Assembly: GCA_007833815.1 (NCBI GenBank)
Contig: CP033464.1
Span: forward strand, 3,218,001-3,282,000
Direction: 5' to 3'
Length of the DNA: 64,000 nt
DNA from: Brevibacillus laterosporus
GTDB taxonomy: Bacteria; Bacillota; Bacilli; Brevibacillales; Brevibacillaceae
Part shown: positions 17,695 through 27,920 of the stretch, in pieces
Position numbering within the stretch: position 1 is the stretch's first letter
How the letters are laid out: each line of letters opens with the position of its first letter
Notes under the pieces: generated by a model
Told to the model about the DNA's origin: nothing
Seen by the model: only the letters and a program-made list of their open reading frames with translations
Databases searched by the model: none
Made by a program: the position numbers and the translations under genes

Positions 17695-17756
17695 GAGCTG
17701 AGTAGAGTTGAGAAGAGATAGGTTGTATGAGACGAGGAGAGCTGAGACTGGTTTAG
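17695..17756 (+). promoter_or_regulatory. (G/T)AG triplet array resembling a TRAP binding site in the trp leader
   Basis: GAG or TAG triplets begin at 17695, 17700, 17705, 17710, 17715, 17719, 17729, 17734, 17739, 17744 and 17754. The intervening register positions at 17724 and 17749 hold TGT and TGG. Spacing is 2 nt between triplets almost throughout. In B. subtilis the 11-subunit TRAP protein binds eleven (G/U)AG repeats spaced by 2-3 nt in the trp leader when tryptophan is abundant. Further loose GAG/TAG triplets and GCAAG repeats lie at 17647-17694. An intrinsic terminator follows 15 bp later. TRAP binding is inferred from the pattern. Confidence 0.65.
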
Positions 17757-17770
17757 CGATACTAAAAACC

Positions 17771-17801
17771 AACACCCAGGACTCTTTCCTGGGTGTTTTT
17801 T
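17771..17801 (+). terminator. trp leader attenuator
   Basis: An 11-bp stem (AACACCCAGGA pairing with TCCTGGGTGTT, loop CTCTT) followed by T4-5, 69 bp ahead of trpE. It could serve as the aroH terminator and the regulated trp attenuator. I did not find a convincing competing antiterminator; a hairpin of TGGTTT with AAACCA just upstream overlaps the terminator by only one base. Confidence 0.8.
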
Positions 17802-17869
17802 GTCTTACACATCATTCCATCTCCTATACGACCATCCTCTTTCTATCTAAGAAGAGAGGTGCGTTGTCC

Positions 17870-19456
17870 ATGTTAGAACCCACATTTCAAGAGGTGCAGC
17901 ATTATGCATCTACACACAATTTTATTCCGATTCGACTTACCCTTTTAGCTGATCAGGAAACACCGATCAGTCTGTATCAAAAATGTATGAAAGAAGCTTC
18001 TTTTTTGCTAGAAAGCGTTGAGGGAGGAGGGCATTGGTCTAGGTACTCCTTTATTGGTCTACGTCCCTTTTTACGGGTAGAAGCTAGCGATCAGCAGGTG
18101 ACGCTCCACAAAGAGTCCGGGGAGCGAGAACAGTTTAACCGAAATCCGATGGAAGTATTACGAGAATTGTGTCAGCAGTATAAAGCGCCTTCCATTGGTG
18201 AATTCCCGCCGTTGACAGGAGGAGCAATCGGATATCTAGGATACAATACGCTACGCTATGTAGAGACACAATTGCCAAAGCATAGAAATCAACCTCTAGA
18301 TATCCCTGATCTACATGTCGTCTTTGTTGATGAAATGCTTGTTTATGATCATGTGAAACAAGAAATTCAATGCATGGTTCACATCAGGGTTTCCGAGGAA
18401 GACACAGAAGAATCGCTACAGATTAAGTATGCAAAGGCAAGGTCACGTTTGGTTGCTTTACGTGATCATATCTTGCATACTGCTGTCTCAAAAGATACAA
18501 GACTACGGCAACAAGGAAACGAAATAAATCAGACAGGTAAACTCGACTCATACTGCCAACCTGATCAGCTAGGAGAAGAAGCTAAGAATTTAGCCACAAA
18601 CAGCTTGCAAAGCAACATGACTCTCTCAGAGTATGAGACGATGATCGCTAAAGCAAAAGAGTATATTGCGAGTGGAGATATCTTTCAGGTTGTCCTTTCT
18701 CAGCGTATGACGATGAAGACGGACGTGGACCCATTTGATGTTTATCGCATGTTGAGAACGACCAATCCGTCTCCTTATTTGTATTACTTACCATTTGAAT
18801 CAGCAACGCTGGTTGGGGCATCACCGGAAGTACTGGTAAAAGTGCAGAACAACAAGATTGAGGTTCGCCCTATAGCTGGTACACGCAAGCGAGGAGCAAC
18901 ACTTGAAGAAGATGTGGCTTTGGAGCAAGAATTGTTGGCCGATCCTAAAGAATTAGCTGAGCATCATATGTTGGTTGATTTAGCCCGTAATGATGCAGGA
19001 CGAGTCTCCAAATACGGTACGGTCAAGGTGGATAACGCTTTACATGTAGACCGTTACTCTCATGTGATGCATATTGTCTCTGATGTGTCAGGGGAGATGC
19101 GTGAAGATTTGGATTGTTTCGATGCTCTCCTTGCTGCTTTTCCCGCTGGTACGGTGTCTGGGGCTCCCAAATTGCGAGCGATGGAAATCATTGCAGAATT
19201 GGAGCAAGATGCTCGTCATACCTATGCAGGATCTATTTGCTACTTCAGTTTCACGGGCAATCTCGACAGTTGCATCACAATTCGTACCCTGTTGTTTACA
19301 GAGAATCATGTGCACATACAAGCCGGGGGCGGTATCGTAGCTGATTCGGTGGCAGAGCTTGAGTATCAAGAGGCAATGAACAAGGCAGCAGCGATGGTCA
19401 AAGCATTGGAAAAAGCAGAGAAACTCTTTCAGCCAAAGGGGGTAGCGTTATGCTAA
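17870..19456 (+). CDS. trpE: anthranilate synthase component I
   Basis: 528 aa, converting chorismate to anthranilate with the glutamine amidotransferase partner. The N-terminal feedback site is present as LLESVEGGGHWSRYSF; the C-terminal chorismate-binding domain has GDIFQVVLSQR, PSPYLYYL, RPIAGTRKRG and AGTVSGAPK. ATG at 17870 follows GAGAGGTG; the frame is open far upstream but that part lies in the leader. No trpG follows, so as in B. subtilis the amidotransferase is presumably shared with folate synthesis (pabA) elsewhere. Confidence 0.96.
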   Translation: MLEPTFQEVQHYASTHNFIPIRLTLLADQETPISLYQKCMKEASFLLESVEGGGHWSRYSFIGLRPFLRVEASDQQVTLHKESGEREQFNRNPMEVLRELCQQYKAPSIGEFPPLTGGAIGYLGYNTLRYVETQLPKHRNQPLDIPDLHVVFVDEMLVYDHVKQEIQCMVHIRVSEEDTEESLQIKYAKARSRLVALRDHILHTAVSKDTRLRQQGNEINQTGKLDSYCQPDQLGEEAKNLATNSLQSNMTLSEYETMIAKAKEYIASGDIFQVVLSQRMTMKTDVDPFDVYRMLRTTNPSPYLYYLPFESATLVGASPEVLVKVQNNKIEVRPIAGTRKRGATLEEDVALEQELLADPKELAEHHMLVDLARNDAGRVSKYGTVKVDNALHVDRYSHVMHIVSDVSGEMREDLDCFDALLAAFPAGTVSGAPKLRAMEIIAELEQDARHTYAGSICYFSFTGNLDSCITIRTLLFTENHVHIQAGGGIVADSVAELEYQEAMNKAAAMVKALEKAEKLFQPKGVALC

Positions 19457-20475
19457 CGACCTCCTTGGATATGATTAGTCGCAAGCAGCATCTAGATCGT
19501 ACGACAGCTCGACTAGCGATGGGTGAAATCATGGATGGCAAAGCGACTCATGCACAGATAGGTGCTTTTCTGGCAGCACTGCGTGTAAAAGGTGAACAGG
19601 TTGAGGAATTGATCGGCTTCGCAGAAGCGATGCGTGAGCGGGTCAAAATGTTTCCTTTAGCTAAACAAAATGTAATTGATACGTGTGGAACAGGAGGAGA
19701 TGGTGCTTCCACTTTTAACATTTCTACAGCCTCAGCCATTGTGGCAGCTAGTGGTGGTGTGATCGTCGCCAAACACGGAAATCGGGCTGTTTCTAGTAAG
19801 TGTGGGAGCGCTGACGTGTTAGAAGCACTAGGTATACCTATCCAACTGACGCCTGAACAAGCAGCGGAATGTCTGGAAGAAACCAATCTCTGCTTTTTGT
19901 TCGCACCACTTTATCATGAAGCGATGCGTCATGCCGCTGTACCTAGAAGAGAGCTGGCGATTCGAACGGTTTTCAACTTGTTAGGACCTTTAACGAATCC
20001 AGCTAGGGCTGATCGTCAGTTACTAGGCTTGTACGATCGTCAGTTGTTGGTACCGATCGCACAGACACTAGGGCAATTAGGCGTTTCAAAAGCTATGGTG
20101 GTAGCTGGACTGGATGGTTTAGATGAACTGACCATTACTGGGGAAAGTGAAGTAGCTGAATTGCGAGATGGTGAGGTAACAGCGTATCGCATTGACCCGG
20201 AACGCTTAGGTTTAAAGCTGGGAACGGCCGCAGAACTTATAGGGGGTGACGCTACAGAGAACGCACAGATTCTAGAGCAGATCTTTCAAGGAACACGGGG
20301 TGCAAAACGAGATATTGTGCTACTAAATGCAGGTGCTATTTTGTATCTAACAGATAAAGTGAGTAGCTTGCAAAAGGGTGTCATCCGTGCTGCAGAATTG
20401 ATTGACAATGGCAACGCAATGCGAAAGCTGGAGCAACTACGTCAGGTGATGGGGAGGGTTCATCATGCTTCGTAA
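19450..20475 (+). CDS. trpD: anthranilate phosphoribosyltransferase
   Basis: 341 aa. It joins anthranilate and PRPP. Motifs: DTCGTGGDGASTFNIST (PRPP/pyrophosphate site) near residue 77, KHGNRAVSSKCGSAD and the LLGPLTNPA region. The ATG lies 7 bp inside trpE's 3' end. Confidence 0.96.
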   Translation: MLTTSLDMISRKQHLDRTTARLAMGEIMDGKATHAQIGAFLAALRVKGEQVEELIGFAEAMRERVKMFPLAKQNVIDTCGTGGDGASTFNISTASAIVAASGGVIVAKHGNRAVSSKCGSADVLEALGIPIQLTPEQAAECLEETNLCFLFAPLYHEAMRHAAVPRRELAIRTVFNLLGPLTNPARADRQLLGLYDRQLLVPIAQTLGQLGVSKAMVVAGLDGLDELTITGESEVAELRDGEVTAYRIDPERLGLKLGTAAELIGGDATENAQILEQIFQGTRGAKRDIVLLNAGAILYLTDKVSSLQKGVIRAAELIDNGNAMRKLEQLRQVMGRVHHAS

Positions 20476-21286
20476 GATTGTTGAGCAAAAGAAAGTGGAA
20501 GTGGCAGCATTACGTCAATGTACAACTCTTCAACAGATGCTAATGAACATTCAGGCACTGCCTGTTACTCGTGGTTTTGTCAAAGCCCTTACTAATAGTG
20601 TTCGGCAGGTGAGCCTAATTGCTGAAGTAAAAAAGGCTTCCCCATCTAAAGGTATCATTCGTGCTGATTTTGATCCGGTAGCCATTGCTAAGTCTTATCA
20701 GGAAGCTGGTGTAGATGCGATCTCTGTGTTAACGGACGAAACGTTCTTTCAAGGTGATCTAACATATCTAAACATAATAAGAGAACAAGTCTCACAGCCG
20801 CTGTTACGAAAAGATTTTATCGTTGATGAATATCAGATTGTTGAAGCGAGAGGGAACGGTGCGGATGCTATTCTATTGATCGCAGCTATTCTGAATCGTG
20901 AACAGATCAAGCACTTTTATCAAATGGCAGTGGATATAGGGTTAGATGTCTTGATAGAAGTTCATAATCAAACAGAATTAGAGCAGGTTATGTCCGCAGT
21001 AGAGCCAATGTTGCTTGGTATTAACAATCGGGATTTGCGCACATTTACCACTGATCTAAATACATCTGCGGAGCTCCTAAAACTGATTCCTACAGAAATA
21101 CCTGTAGTGAGTGAGAGTGGTTTAGCAACAGCTGCTGAAGTGAACATGGTGGGTATGGCAGGAGCACGCTCCATTTTGGTTGGTGAGCAATTTATGCGCC
21201 AGCAGGACGTGGTCAGTGCCGTGCGTGATCTCATGCAAGAGAAACAGGTGAAAGTAAAGATGATCTCAGAAGGTGAAACGACATGA
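20465..21286 (+). CDS. trpC: indole-3-glycerol phosphate synthase
   Basis: 273 aa TIM barrel. Catalytic segments: AEVKKASPSKGII around residue 53, LRKDFIVDEYQI (general acid Lys), INNRDLRTF and SESGLAT. Overlaps trpD by 11 bp and trpF by 4 bp (ATGA). Confidence 0.96.
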   Translation: MLRKIVEQKKVEVAALRQCTTLQQMLMNIQALPVTRGFVKALTNSVRQVSLIAEVKKASPSKGIIRADFDPVAIAKSYQEAGVDAISVLTDETFFQGDLTYLNIIREQVSQPLLRKDFIVDEYQIVEARGNGADAILLIAAILNREQIKHFYQMAVDIGLDVLIEVHNQTELEQVMSAVEPMLLGINNRDLRTFTTDLNTSAELLKLIPTEIPVVSESGLATAAEVNMVGMAGARSILVGEQFMRQQDVVSAVRDLMQEKQVKVKMISEGETT

Positions 21287-21984
21287 CCTCCTTAAAAATC
21301 TGTGGGATTAAGGACTCAGATACGTTGGTCTTACTTCAACAGCTAAGCGTGGAATATGTAGGCTTTGTTTTTACCGAAAGTAAGCGTCAGGTGACAGCAG
21401 AGCAGGCAAGAACTTTGATTGAAGAAGCTAGGGGTATAGTGAAATTAAATCAACTGGAAAGTAAATTGGAAACTTTTCCGCGCCTGGTAGGGGTCTTCGT
21501 CAATCCAGATTTACCTGATCTGGACGACGTCTTTAACCAAGTACCTTTGGATGTGTTTCAATTGCATGGTCAAGAAACGCCAGAATTTTGCCAAATGGTA
21601 CAAACACGTTACGGTAAGCCAGTATGGAAAGCGATTGGGATAGGAGCAGGGAGTGACTCTATATCAGAAAGACTTACCTCCTATAAAAATAGCGTGCAAG
21701 CTTATTTGTTTGACACGCATGATCAAAATCAAGCAGGAGGTACGGGTAAAAAATTTATTTGGACGCACATACCCGATTTGCAACGAATGACAGCTCCACT
21801 GCCTGCTATTATCGCTGGTGGTATCTCAATAGAGAATGTAGAAACATTACTTCGCGAATACGCTCCTAATCTGATTGACCTCTCAAGTGGCGTGGAGACA
21901 GATGGCGTGAAGGATGCTAGCAAAATAATAGAGTTGGTAGAAAGGGTGAAGCAGCATGTCGCAAGCTACAAACGTACGAAATGA
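21283..21984 (+). CDS. trpF: phosphoribosylanthranilate isomerase
   Basis: 233 aa TIM barrel enzyme. KICGIKD at the N-terminus carries the catalytic cysteine; [19 protein letters not shown] and the ending [15 protein letters not shown] are family signatures. It overlaps trpC by 4 bp and runs 29 bp into trpB, a longer overlap than elsewhere in the operon. Confidence 0.95.
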   Translation: MTSLKICGIKDSDTLVLLQQLSVEYVGFVFTESKRQVTAEQARTLIEEARGIVKLNQLESKLETFPRLVGVFVNPDLPDLDDVFNQVPLDVFQLHGQETPEFCQMVQTRYGKPVWKAIGIGAGSDSISERLTSYKNSVQAYLFDTHDQNQAGGTGKKFIWTHIPDLQRMTAPLPAIIAGGISIENVETLLREYAPNLIDLSSGVETDGVKDASKIIELVERVKQHVASYKRTK

Positions 21985-23170
21985 GTCTGTCTTACAATCA
22001 GGCAGGTTTGGAGAATATGGGGGCAGATTTGTTCCAGAGACTTTAATGAAAGCCTTAATTGAATTGGAAAAAAACTTGCTGGAAGCTTTGGAGGATGAGT
22101 CCTTCCATGCAGAATTAAACCAGTTTCTTCGCTACTATGCAGGAAGACCGACCCCATTTTATCATGCCGAACGGCTGAGTGCGCATCTGGGAGGGGCTCA
22201 GATCTATTTAAAACGAGAAGATTTAAATCACACCGGCGCTCATAAATTAAATAATGCTTTGGCACAAGCGTTACTGGCTAAACGTATGGGTAAACAGGCC
22301 ATTATCGCGGAAACAGGAGCTGGTCAGCATGGAGTAGCGAGTGCGACAGTGGCGGCGCGTCTTGGACTCTCCTGCAAAGTTTTTATGGGCGAAGAAGATA
22401 TTAGACGCCAGGAGTTAAATGTGTTTCGTATGAAGCTACTGGGAGCTGAAGTAATTCCTGTATCATCAGGTACCGCTACCTTAAAGGATGCTACTAACGA
22501 AGCGATTCGCTATTGGGTGAGTAATGTGGAGGAAACCTATTATGTAATTGGCTCCGCAATGGGACCACATCCGTATCCGTATATGGTGCGTGAATTCCAA
22601 AAAATTATTGGAACGGAGACACGTGCACAGTCCTTGGAACAACTTGGGCGCTTGCCTGATGAACTTATCGCATGCATCGGAGGAGGCAGCAATGCCATTG
22701 GCTTCTTCTATCCCTTTGTGAAGGATCAAGTGAGCCTGACAGCGGTGGAAGCAGCAGGAGAAGGTGTGGATACTGATAAGCATGCAGCAACATTAACAAA
22801 AGGGCGTCCTGGTGTCATTCACGGCTCTCTTACGTACCTTTTGCAAGATGACGATGGACAGGTGCAGGAGGCTCACTCGATTTCAGCCGGTCTTGATTAC
22901 CCTGGTGTGGGTCCAGAGCACTCCTATTTAAAAGATTGCGGCAGAGTGGAATATGTGGCAATTACTGATCAGGAAGCTTTGGAAGCTTGCCAACTACTTA
23001 CTAGATTAGAAGGGATATTGCCTGCTTTGGAAAGCTCACATGCCATAGCGGAGGTCGTGAAGCGCGCTCCACACATGACGTCTGATCAAATTATTGCTGT
23101 GTGTCTTTCCGGACGAGGAGATAAAGACGTTCATACATTACAAAGCCATCTGAGCAAGGAGGGGAACTAA
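21956..23170 (+). CDS. trpB: tryptophan synthase beta chain
   Basis: 404 aa PLP enzyme that condenses indole and serine. The Schiff-base lysine is in [11 protein letters not shown]; other motifs are [37 protein letters not shown] for the PLP phosphate, and [11 protein letters not shown]. It begins inside trpF and is followed one base later by trpA, its complex partner. Confidence 0.97.
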   Translation: MSQATNVRNESVLQSGRFGEYGGRFVPETLMKALIELEKNLLEALEDESFHAELNQFLRYYAGRPTPFYHAERLSAHLGGAQIYLKREDLNHTGAHKLNNALAQALLAKRMGKQAIIAETGAGQHGVASATVAARLGLSCKVFMGEEDIRRQELNVFRMKLLGAEVIPVSSGTATLKDATNEAIRYWVSNVEETYYVIGSAMGPHPYPYMVREFQKIIGTETRAQSLEQLGRLPDELIACIGGGSNAIGFFYPFVKDQVSLTAVEAAGEGVDTDKHAATLTKGRPGVIHGSLTYLLQDDDGQVQEAHSISAGLDYPGVGPEHSYLKDCGRVEYVAITDQEALEACQLLTRLEGILPALESSHAIAEVVKRAPHMTSDQIIAVCLSGRGDKDVHTLQSHLSKEGN

Positions 23171-23171
23171 G

Positions 23172-23990
23172 ATGCCACGTACAATGACAAGAATGGAAGA
23201 GATGTTTGCTGACCGATCCATCAAACGATTCATTCCCTTCATTACTGTAGGAGATCCTTCTTTGGATGTAACTTTTAATTTGGTACACAAGCTAATTGAA
23301 GCAGGAGCTGACATCATTGAGCTTGGTGTGCCATACTCTGATCCTTTGGCCGATGGACCGATTATTCAACGGGCATCTCAGCGTGCCTTGGCTCAGGGTG
23401 TGAAGCTTAAAGACGCCATTGTACTTGGAGAAAGATTACGTGCATCTGGTGTAGATATCCCACTGGTGATCTTTACATATTGTAATCCGGTCATGCAATA
23501 TGGTGTGGAACGTTTCTTTGCTGATCTACAGGCATATGGACTGGATGGAGCCATTATCCCAGATTTACCGTTTGAAGAGAGTGTAGCGGCTCGTGCATCC
23601 GCCAAGCAACATGGTATACATTTGATCCAATTGATTGCGCCTACATCAAAAGAACGAATTACCATGATTGGCAAAGAAGCGGATGGATTTTTATATTGTG
23701 TATCCTCATTGGGGGTTACAGGGGTTCGAGACAACCTACCGCCCGAACTGGATGATTTATTAAAAAATGCTCGTGAAAATAGCAGCATACCTCTTGCGGT
23801 AGGCTTTGGAATTTCTTCCCCTGAGCAAGTGCGGGCAGTCGCAAGCTATGCTGATGCTGTGATTGTGGGAAGCGCTATTGTAAGAGAAGTAGAGAAGAAT
23901 CTAGAAGCCCTCTCTAGTAAAGAAACGCGGAACAGTGGATTAGAGCGAGTGAAAAAGTTTGTAAATTCCTTAACTCATGAGTTAAAATAA
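23172..23990 (+). CDS. trpA: tryptophan synthase alpha chain
   Basis: 272 aa TIM barrel that splits indole-3-glycerol phosphate and channels indole to TrpB. Catalytic Glu in IELGVPYSDPLADGP and Asp in AIIPDLPFEE; the loop GVTGVRD and phosphate site VGFGIS are visible. Last gene of the trp set, 29 bp ahead of hisC. Confidence 0.96.
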   Translation: MPRTMTRMEEMFADRSIKRFIPFITVGDPSLDVTFNLVHKLIEAGADIIELGVPYSDPLADGPIIQRASQRALAQGVKLKDAIVLGERLRASGVDIPLVIFTYCNPVMQYGVERFFADLQAYGLDGAIIPDLPFEESVAARASAKQHGIHLIQLIAPTSKERITMIGKEADGFLYCVSSLGVTGVRDNLPPELDDLLKNARENSSIPLAVGFGISSPEQVRAVASYADAVIVGSAIVREVEKNLEALSSKETRNSGLERVKKFVNSLTHELK

Positions 23991-24019
23991 CAGAAACAAA
24001 GAGCATGGGGTGAGGAAAA

Positions 24020-25117
24020 GTGCTACCTAAAGAGCGAATTTTAAGTGTTCCGGTGTACAAACCTGGAAAACCTATCGAAGATGTAAAGCGTGAATTGGGA
24101 CTTACGGAAGTAATTAAATTAGCTTCCAACGAAAATCCATACGGTTATTCTCCCGTAGTAAAAGAAGCAATGTTAGCTGCTATGAATGACTTGGCTATCT
24201 ATCCAGATGGTGCTAGTATGCGACTGCGATGGGAACTGGCAGAATTTTTAAACGTACAACCTGAGCAATTGGTCTTCGGTAACGGTTCTGACGAGATTGT
24301 ACTAATGATCGCCCGTGCTTATCTGGAGAAGGGTACCAATAGCGTTATGGCGTACCCAACATTTTCTCAATACAGATCAAATGTAATAGTAGAGGGTGCG
24401 GACTTACTTGAAATACCGTTAAAAGATGGAGTACATGATCTAGAAGCGATGTTAGCTGCCATCAATGAACAGACTCGTGTGGTCTGGATATGCAATCCTA
24501 ACAATCCATCTGGAACAATGAATACATCAGATGAGCTGCTTGCCTTTTTAGAAAAAGTGCCAGCAAACGTATTAGTTGTACTGGATGAGGCTTACTATGA
24601 ATATGTGGTGGACGAAAATTATCCGCAAACCATACCGCTCCTTAATAAATATAAAAATATCATTATTTTGCGTACATTCTCTAAAATCTATGGATTAGCA
24701 GCCCTCCGGATCGGTTACGGTGTAGCTATTCCAGAAATCGTGCAGCATCTCAATCATGTGCGTGAGCCATTTAACACAGGTTCTCTCTCACAAATAGCAG
24801 CGCGTGCAGCGATTTCTGATCAGGAATTTGCCAAGGAATGTAGTCAAAAAAATCGTCAACAGATGAAGCGTATCACTGACAAGTGCGAAGAATTGGGTCT
24901 GCACTATTTCCCATCTCAAACAAACTTTGTTCTACTAGAAGTAAAGAGGGATTCAGACGAGGCGTTCCAATACTTGTTGCAAAAAGGAATTATCACTCGC
25001 TCAGGTAATGCGCTCGGCCATCCTGGTTATCTGCGTATCACTATTGGAAACAGTGAACAGAACGACAAGCTGTTAGTGGCCTTGGAAAGTCTAGTGACTG
25101 AAGCTGTTCAAAAGTAA
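24020..25117 (+). CDS. hisC: histidinol-phosphate aminotransferase (also aromatic aminotransferase)
   Basis: 365 aa class II aminotransferase. PLP lysine in RTFSKIYGLAALRIGYG; also NPNNPSGT and LDEAYYEY. Starts at GTG 24020. In this chromosomal position (trpA-hisC-tyrA-aroA) the B. subtilis enzyme serves histidine as well as tyrosine and phenylalanine synthesis, and the same dual role is likely here. Confidence 0.94.
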   Translation: MLPKERILSVPVYKPGKPIEDVKRELGLTEVIKLASNENPYGYSPVVKEAMLAAMNDLAIYPDGASMRLRWELAEFLNVQPEQLVFGNGSDEIVLMIARAYLEKGTNSVMAYPTFSQYRSNVIVEGADLLEIPLKDGVHDLEAMLAAINEQTRVVWICNPNNPSGTMNTSDELLAFLEKVPANVLVVLDEAYYEYVVDENYPQTIPLLNKYKNIIILRTFSKIYGLAALRIGYGVAIPEIVQHLNHVREPFNTGSLSQIAARAAISDQEFAKECSQKNRQQMKRITDKCEELGLHYFPSQTNFVLLEVKRDSDEAFQYLLQKGIITRSGNALGHPGYLRITIGNSEQNDKLLVALESLVTEAVQK

Positions 25118-25165
25118 CAAGTTGAAAAATAGTAAGGTAAAATAGAAGTAAAAGTAGTGGAGCAG

Positions 25166-25186
25166 GCCGGTCAACACCGGCTTTTT
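25166..25186 (+). terminator. terminator between hisC and tyrA
   Basis: GCCGGT-CAAC-ACCGGC followed by TTTTT. It suggests tyrA-aroA has partly separate expression. Confidence 0.7.
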
Positions 25187-25282
25187 CTACTATCTAGCTG
25201 TTCTATTTCGTTCTTTTGCAAGAGAACGATACAGGTAAAAGGAGAAAATAATAGAGAGATTCTGTGGAGTGGAGCGGAGAAT

Positions 25283-26383
25283 ATGAATAGAACGATTGCC
25301 ATTCTGGGAGTAGGATTAATTGGTGCTTCCATTGGACTTGCGTTGCGCCATGATCCTGCCAACAGGATTGTCGGTTTTGATTTACATCAGGATCAACTTG
25401 ACAAGGCGGTGGAAAGAGGAGTTATTCACACAGGTAGCACCGATTTGCAGCTTGCTGTGAAAGAGGCGGATATTATTTTTATTGCAGCTCCTGTGGAACA
25501 AATTCATCTTCTTATGCGATCGCTGGCTCATTTACGTTTGAAAGAAGGAACAATTATCACAGATGTAGGTAGCACAAAATATCAAGTGGTACAAAGTGCC
25601 CGCATATTACGTGAGAAAGGCGTTACTTTTATCGGGGGTCATCCCATGGCAGGGTCACATAAATCAGGGGTAGAAGCCGGAAATGAACGATTATTTGAAA
25701 ATGCTTTTTACGTGCTTACACCAGATGAAGCGACACCCTCTGATCAAGTAGAGTTTTTACAGGATGTGTTGAAGCCGCTTCGTGCTAAAGTCATCGTGTT
25801 AAAACCCGACGAGCATGACGAAATCGTTGGTGCGATCAGTCACTTTCCTCATTTAATCGCTGCTCTGTTAGTGAATCAGGTATCTAAATATAACGATCAA
25901 AAACCTTGGTATCATCGACTAGCAGCAGGTGGCTTTCGTGATATTACTCGTATTGCCTCTAGCAATCCCAAGTTGTGGAGAGATGTTTTAATAAGCAATA
26001 AAACATATTTGTTACAGATCGCTCGTGATTGGCAAGAGGATTTTACAGAAATTATCCATGCTTTGGAACAGGAAGATGCGAACGAGATTGAATCATTCTT
26101 CCAAGGAGCACGTGATTTCAGGGACTCTATTCCCGAACGACGACCAGGTGCCATTCCAGCACTACATGATCTCTACATCGACATTCCTGACCATCCAGGT
26201 GAGATTGGTAGGATTACTACTTTGCTAGGAAGTAAAGAGATTAGTATTACTAACCTACAGATTAGGGAAACACGTGAGGATGAATATGGCGCGTTGCGGA
26301 TCAGCTTCCGCAATGAAACAGAGCTGGCAAAAGGTATAGAACTCCTGCGTTATTTTAATTACAATGTGTATCGTAGAGATTAA
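25283..26383 (+). CDS. tyrA: prephenate dehydrogenase
   Basis: 366 aa from the ATG at 25283 behind GGAGCGGAG; the frame is open upstream but crosses the terminator. NAD site VGLIGASIGLALR, GGHPMAGSHKSG and the ISHFPHLIAALLV segment define the catalytic part. The last 75 residues form an ACT domain (DIPDHPGEIGRITTLLG), which in this family binds tyrosine for feedback control. It oxidatively decarboxylates prephenate to 4-hydroxyphenylpyruvate. Confidence 0.95.
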   Translation: MNRTIAILGVGLIGASIGLALRHDPANRIVGFDLHQDQLDKAVERGVIHTGSTDLQLAVKEADIIFIAAPVEQIHLLMRSLAHLRLKEGTIITDVGSTKYQVVQSARILREKGVTFIGGHPMAGSHKSGVEAGNERLFENAFYVLTPDEATPSDQVEFLQDVLKPLRAKVIVLKPDEHDEIVGAISHFPHLIAALLVNQVSKYNDQKPWYHRLAAGGFRDITRIASSNPKLWRDVLISNKTYLLQIARDWQEDFTEIIHALEQEDANEIESFFQGARDFRDSIPERRPGAIPALHDLYIDIPDHPGEIGRITTLLGSKEISITNLQIRETREDEYGALRISFRNETELAKGIELLRYFNYNVYRRD

Positions 26384-26412
26384 TACAGATAGATTGAGAT
26401 AGGAGTGTAGGC

Positions 26413-27696
26413 ATGTTAACCATTCAACCAGCTAGTAGAATACAAGGGGAAACACAAGTACCCGGAGATAAGTCTATTTCGCATCGGGCTGTCATGTTTG
26501 GAGCATTGGCAGAGGGTACCACACGAATAAGTGGTTTTTTACAAGGAGCCGATTGCCTGAGTACGATTGATTGCTTTTCGAGAATGGGTGTTTCGATAGA
26601 ACGAGAAGGTGATCAGGTAACCGTACAAGGGAAAGGTTGGTTTGGATTACAAGAACCGAATCAAAAGCTTGATGTAGGTAACTCTGGTACCACCATTCGA
26701 TTGATGAGTGGCATTCTAGCTACGCAACCGTTTTATTGTGTGGTGGAAGGGGATGAATCCATTGCTAAACGTCCAATGCGACGTGTGATTGGACCTTTAC
26801 GTGAGATGGGTGCTAAGATAGATGGCCGAAAAAATGGTGAGTTTACTCCACTGTCCATTCGTGGGGGAGATTTAAAAGGGATTCAATATGTTTCTCCTGT
26901 GGCTAGCGCACAAATAAAGTCAGCTATTCTACTCGCTGGTTTGCAGGCGGAAGGAACGACAAGTGTAGAAGAACCAAGCGTGTCTCGCGATCATACCGAA
27001 CGTATGTTGCGTGCTTTTGGTGTAGAAGTAGAGCAATCTGGTAATCTAGTGAGCGTGCAAGGTGGCCAAAAGCTGATTGGTAGAGAGATTAGCGTACCAG
27101 GCGACATTTCATCCGCAGCATTCTTAATTGCGGCTGTCATGATGTTACCTGAAAGCGAGCTTTTGATTAAAAATGTTGGAATTAACCCGACACGTACAGG
27201 AATCATTGATGTAGTTCGTGCTATGGGGGGGACTATTGAATTACGAAATGAACGAGTAGTGAATGAGGAACCAGTAGCAGACATCTACGTAGCCTATGCA
27301 AAATTACATGGCATCGTCATCGAAGGTGATCTTATTCCGCGTTTAATTGACGAGATTCCTGTCATTGCTGTTATGGCTACACAGGCAGTGGGAGACACCA
27401 TCATTCGCGATGCCGCAGAATTAAAGGTTAAAGAAACAGATCGGATTGCAACTGTGGTAAGCCAGCTCGGTAAGTTTGGTGCGAAGGTTCAACCAACTGA
27501 CGATGGCATGATCATTACAGGAGAATGCATCTTACATGGTACCGATATCAATAGCATGGGGGACCATCGCATAGGCATGGCCATGGCTATTGCGGGATTG
27601 GCATCACAAGGTGAGACAGTTGTTCGTCAAGCAGAGGCAATCGACGTATCGTTTCCTGGTTTTGCTAAATTACTAGCATCCATTTGTCAGCGATAA
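26413..27696 (+). CDS. aroA: 3-phosphoshikimate 1-carboxyvinyltransferase (EPSP synthase)
   Basis: 427 aa (called aroE in B. subtilis). [11 protein letters not shown] at residues 17-27, [25 protein letters not shown] and NPTRTG are present. The set GDKS, SAQIK, RDHTE and NPTR fits the class II group of these enzymes rather than the E. coli-type class I. It makes EPSP, the substrate of AroC at the other end of the supraoperon. Followed by a strong terminator. Confidence 0.96.
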   Translation: MLTIQPASRIQGETQVPGDKSISHRAVMFGALAEGTTRISGFLQGADCLSTIDCFSRMGVSIEREGDQVTVQGKGWFGLQEPNQKLDVGNSGTTIRLMSGILATQPFYCVVEGDESIAKRPMRRVIGPLREMGAKIDGRKNGEFTPLSIRGGDLKGIQYVSPVASAQIKSAILLAGLQAEGTTSVEEPSVSRDHTERMLRAFGVEVEQSGNLVSVQGGQKLIGREISVPGDISSAAFLIAAVMMLPESELLIKNVGINPTRTGIIDVVRAMGGTIELRNERVVNEEPVADIYVAYAKLHGIVIEGDLIPRLIDEIPVIAVMATQAVGDTIIRDAAELKVKETDRIATVVSQLGKFGAKVQPTDDGMIITGECILHGTDINSMGDHRIGMAMAIAGLASQGETVVRQAEAIDVSFPGFAKLLASICQR

Positions 27697-27748
27697 GCCG
27701 AGAAGGGATGAGACAAAACTAGGCTCTTTCTGCTCAAACATATATAAG

Positions 27749-27787
27749 GAGTAGCTTCTATCGTAATAGATAGAAGCTACTTTTTTG
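27749..27787 (+). terminator. aroA terminator, end of the supraoperon
   Basis: A 12-bp perfect stem GTAGCTTCTATC/GATAGAAGCTAC with a 6-nt loop and T6. Confidence 0.92.
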
Positions 27788-27920
27788 TTTACATAATAAA
27801 ATTATAAGAAACAAACAAGGGTCTTAGACAAAGATACGTCCGAGGTCTGAGCCAGCATCAAATGTTATGTGCTACAATAAACTCAACGTACAAACGGATG
27901 TAGATCGAGAGGGGAAGTTC

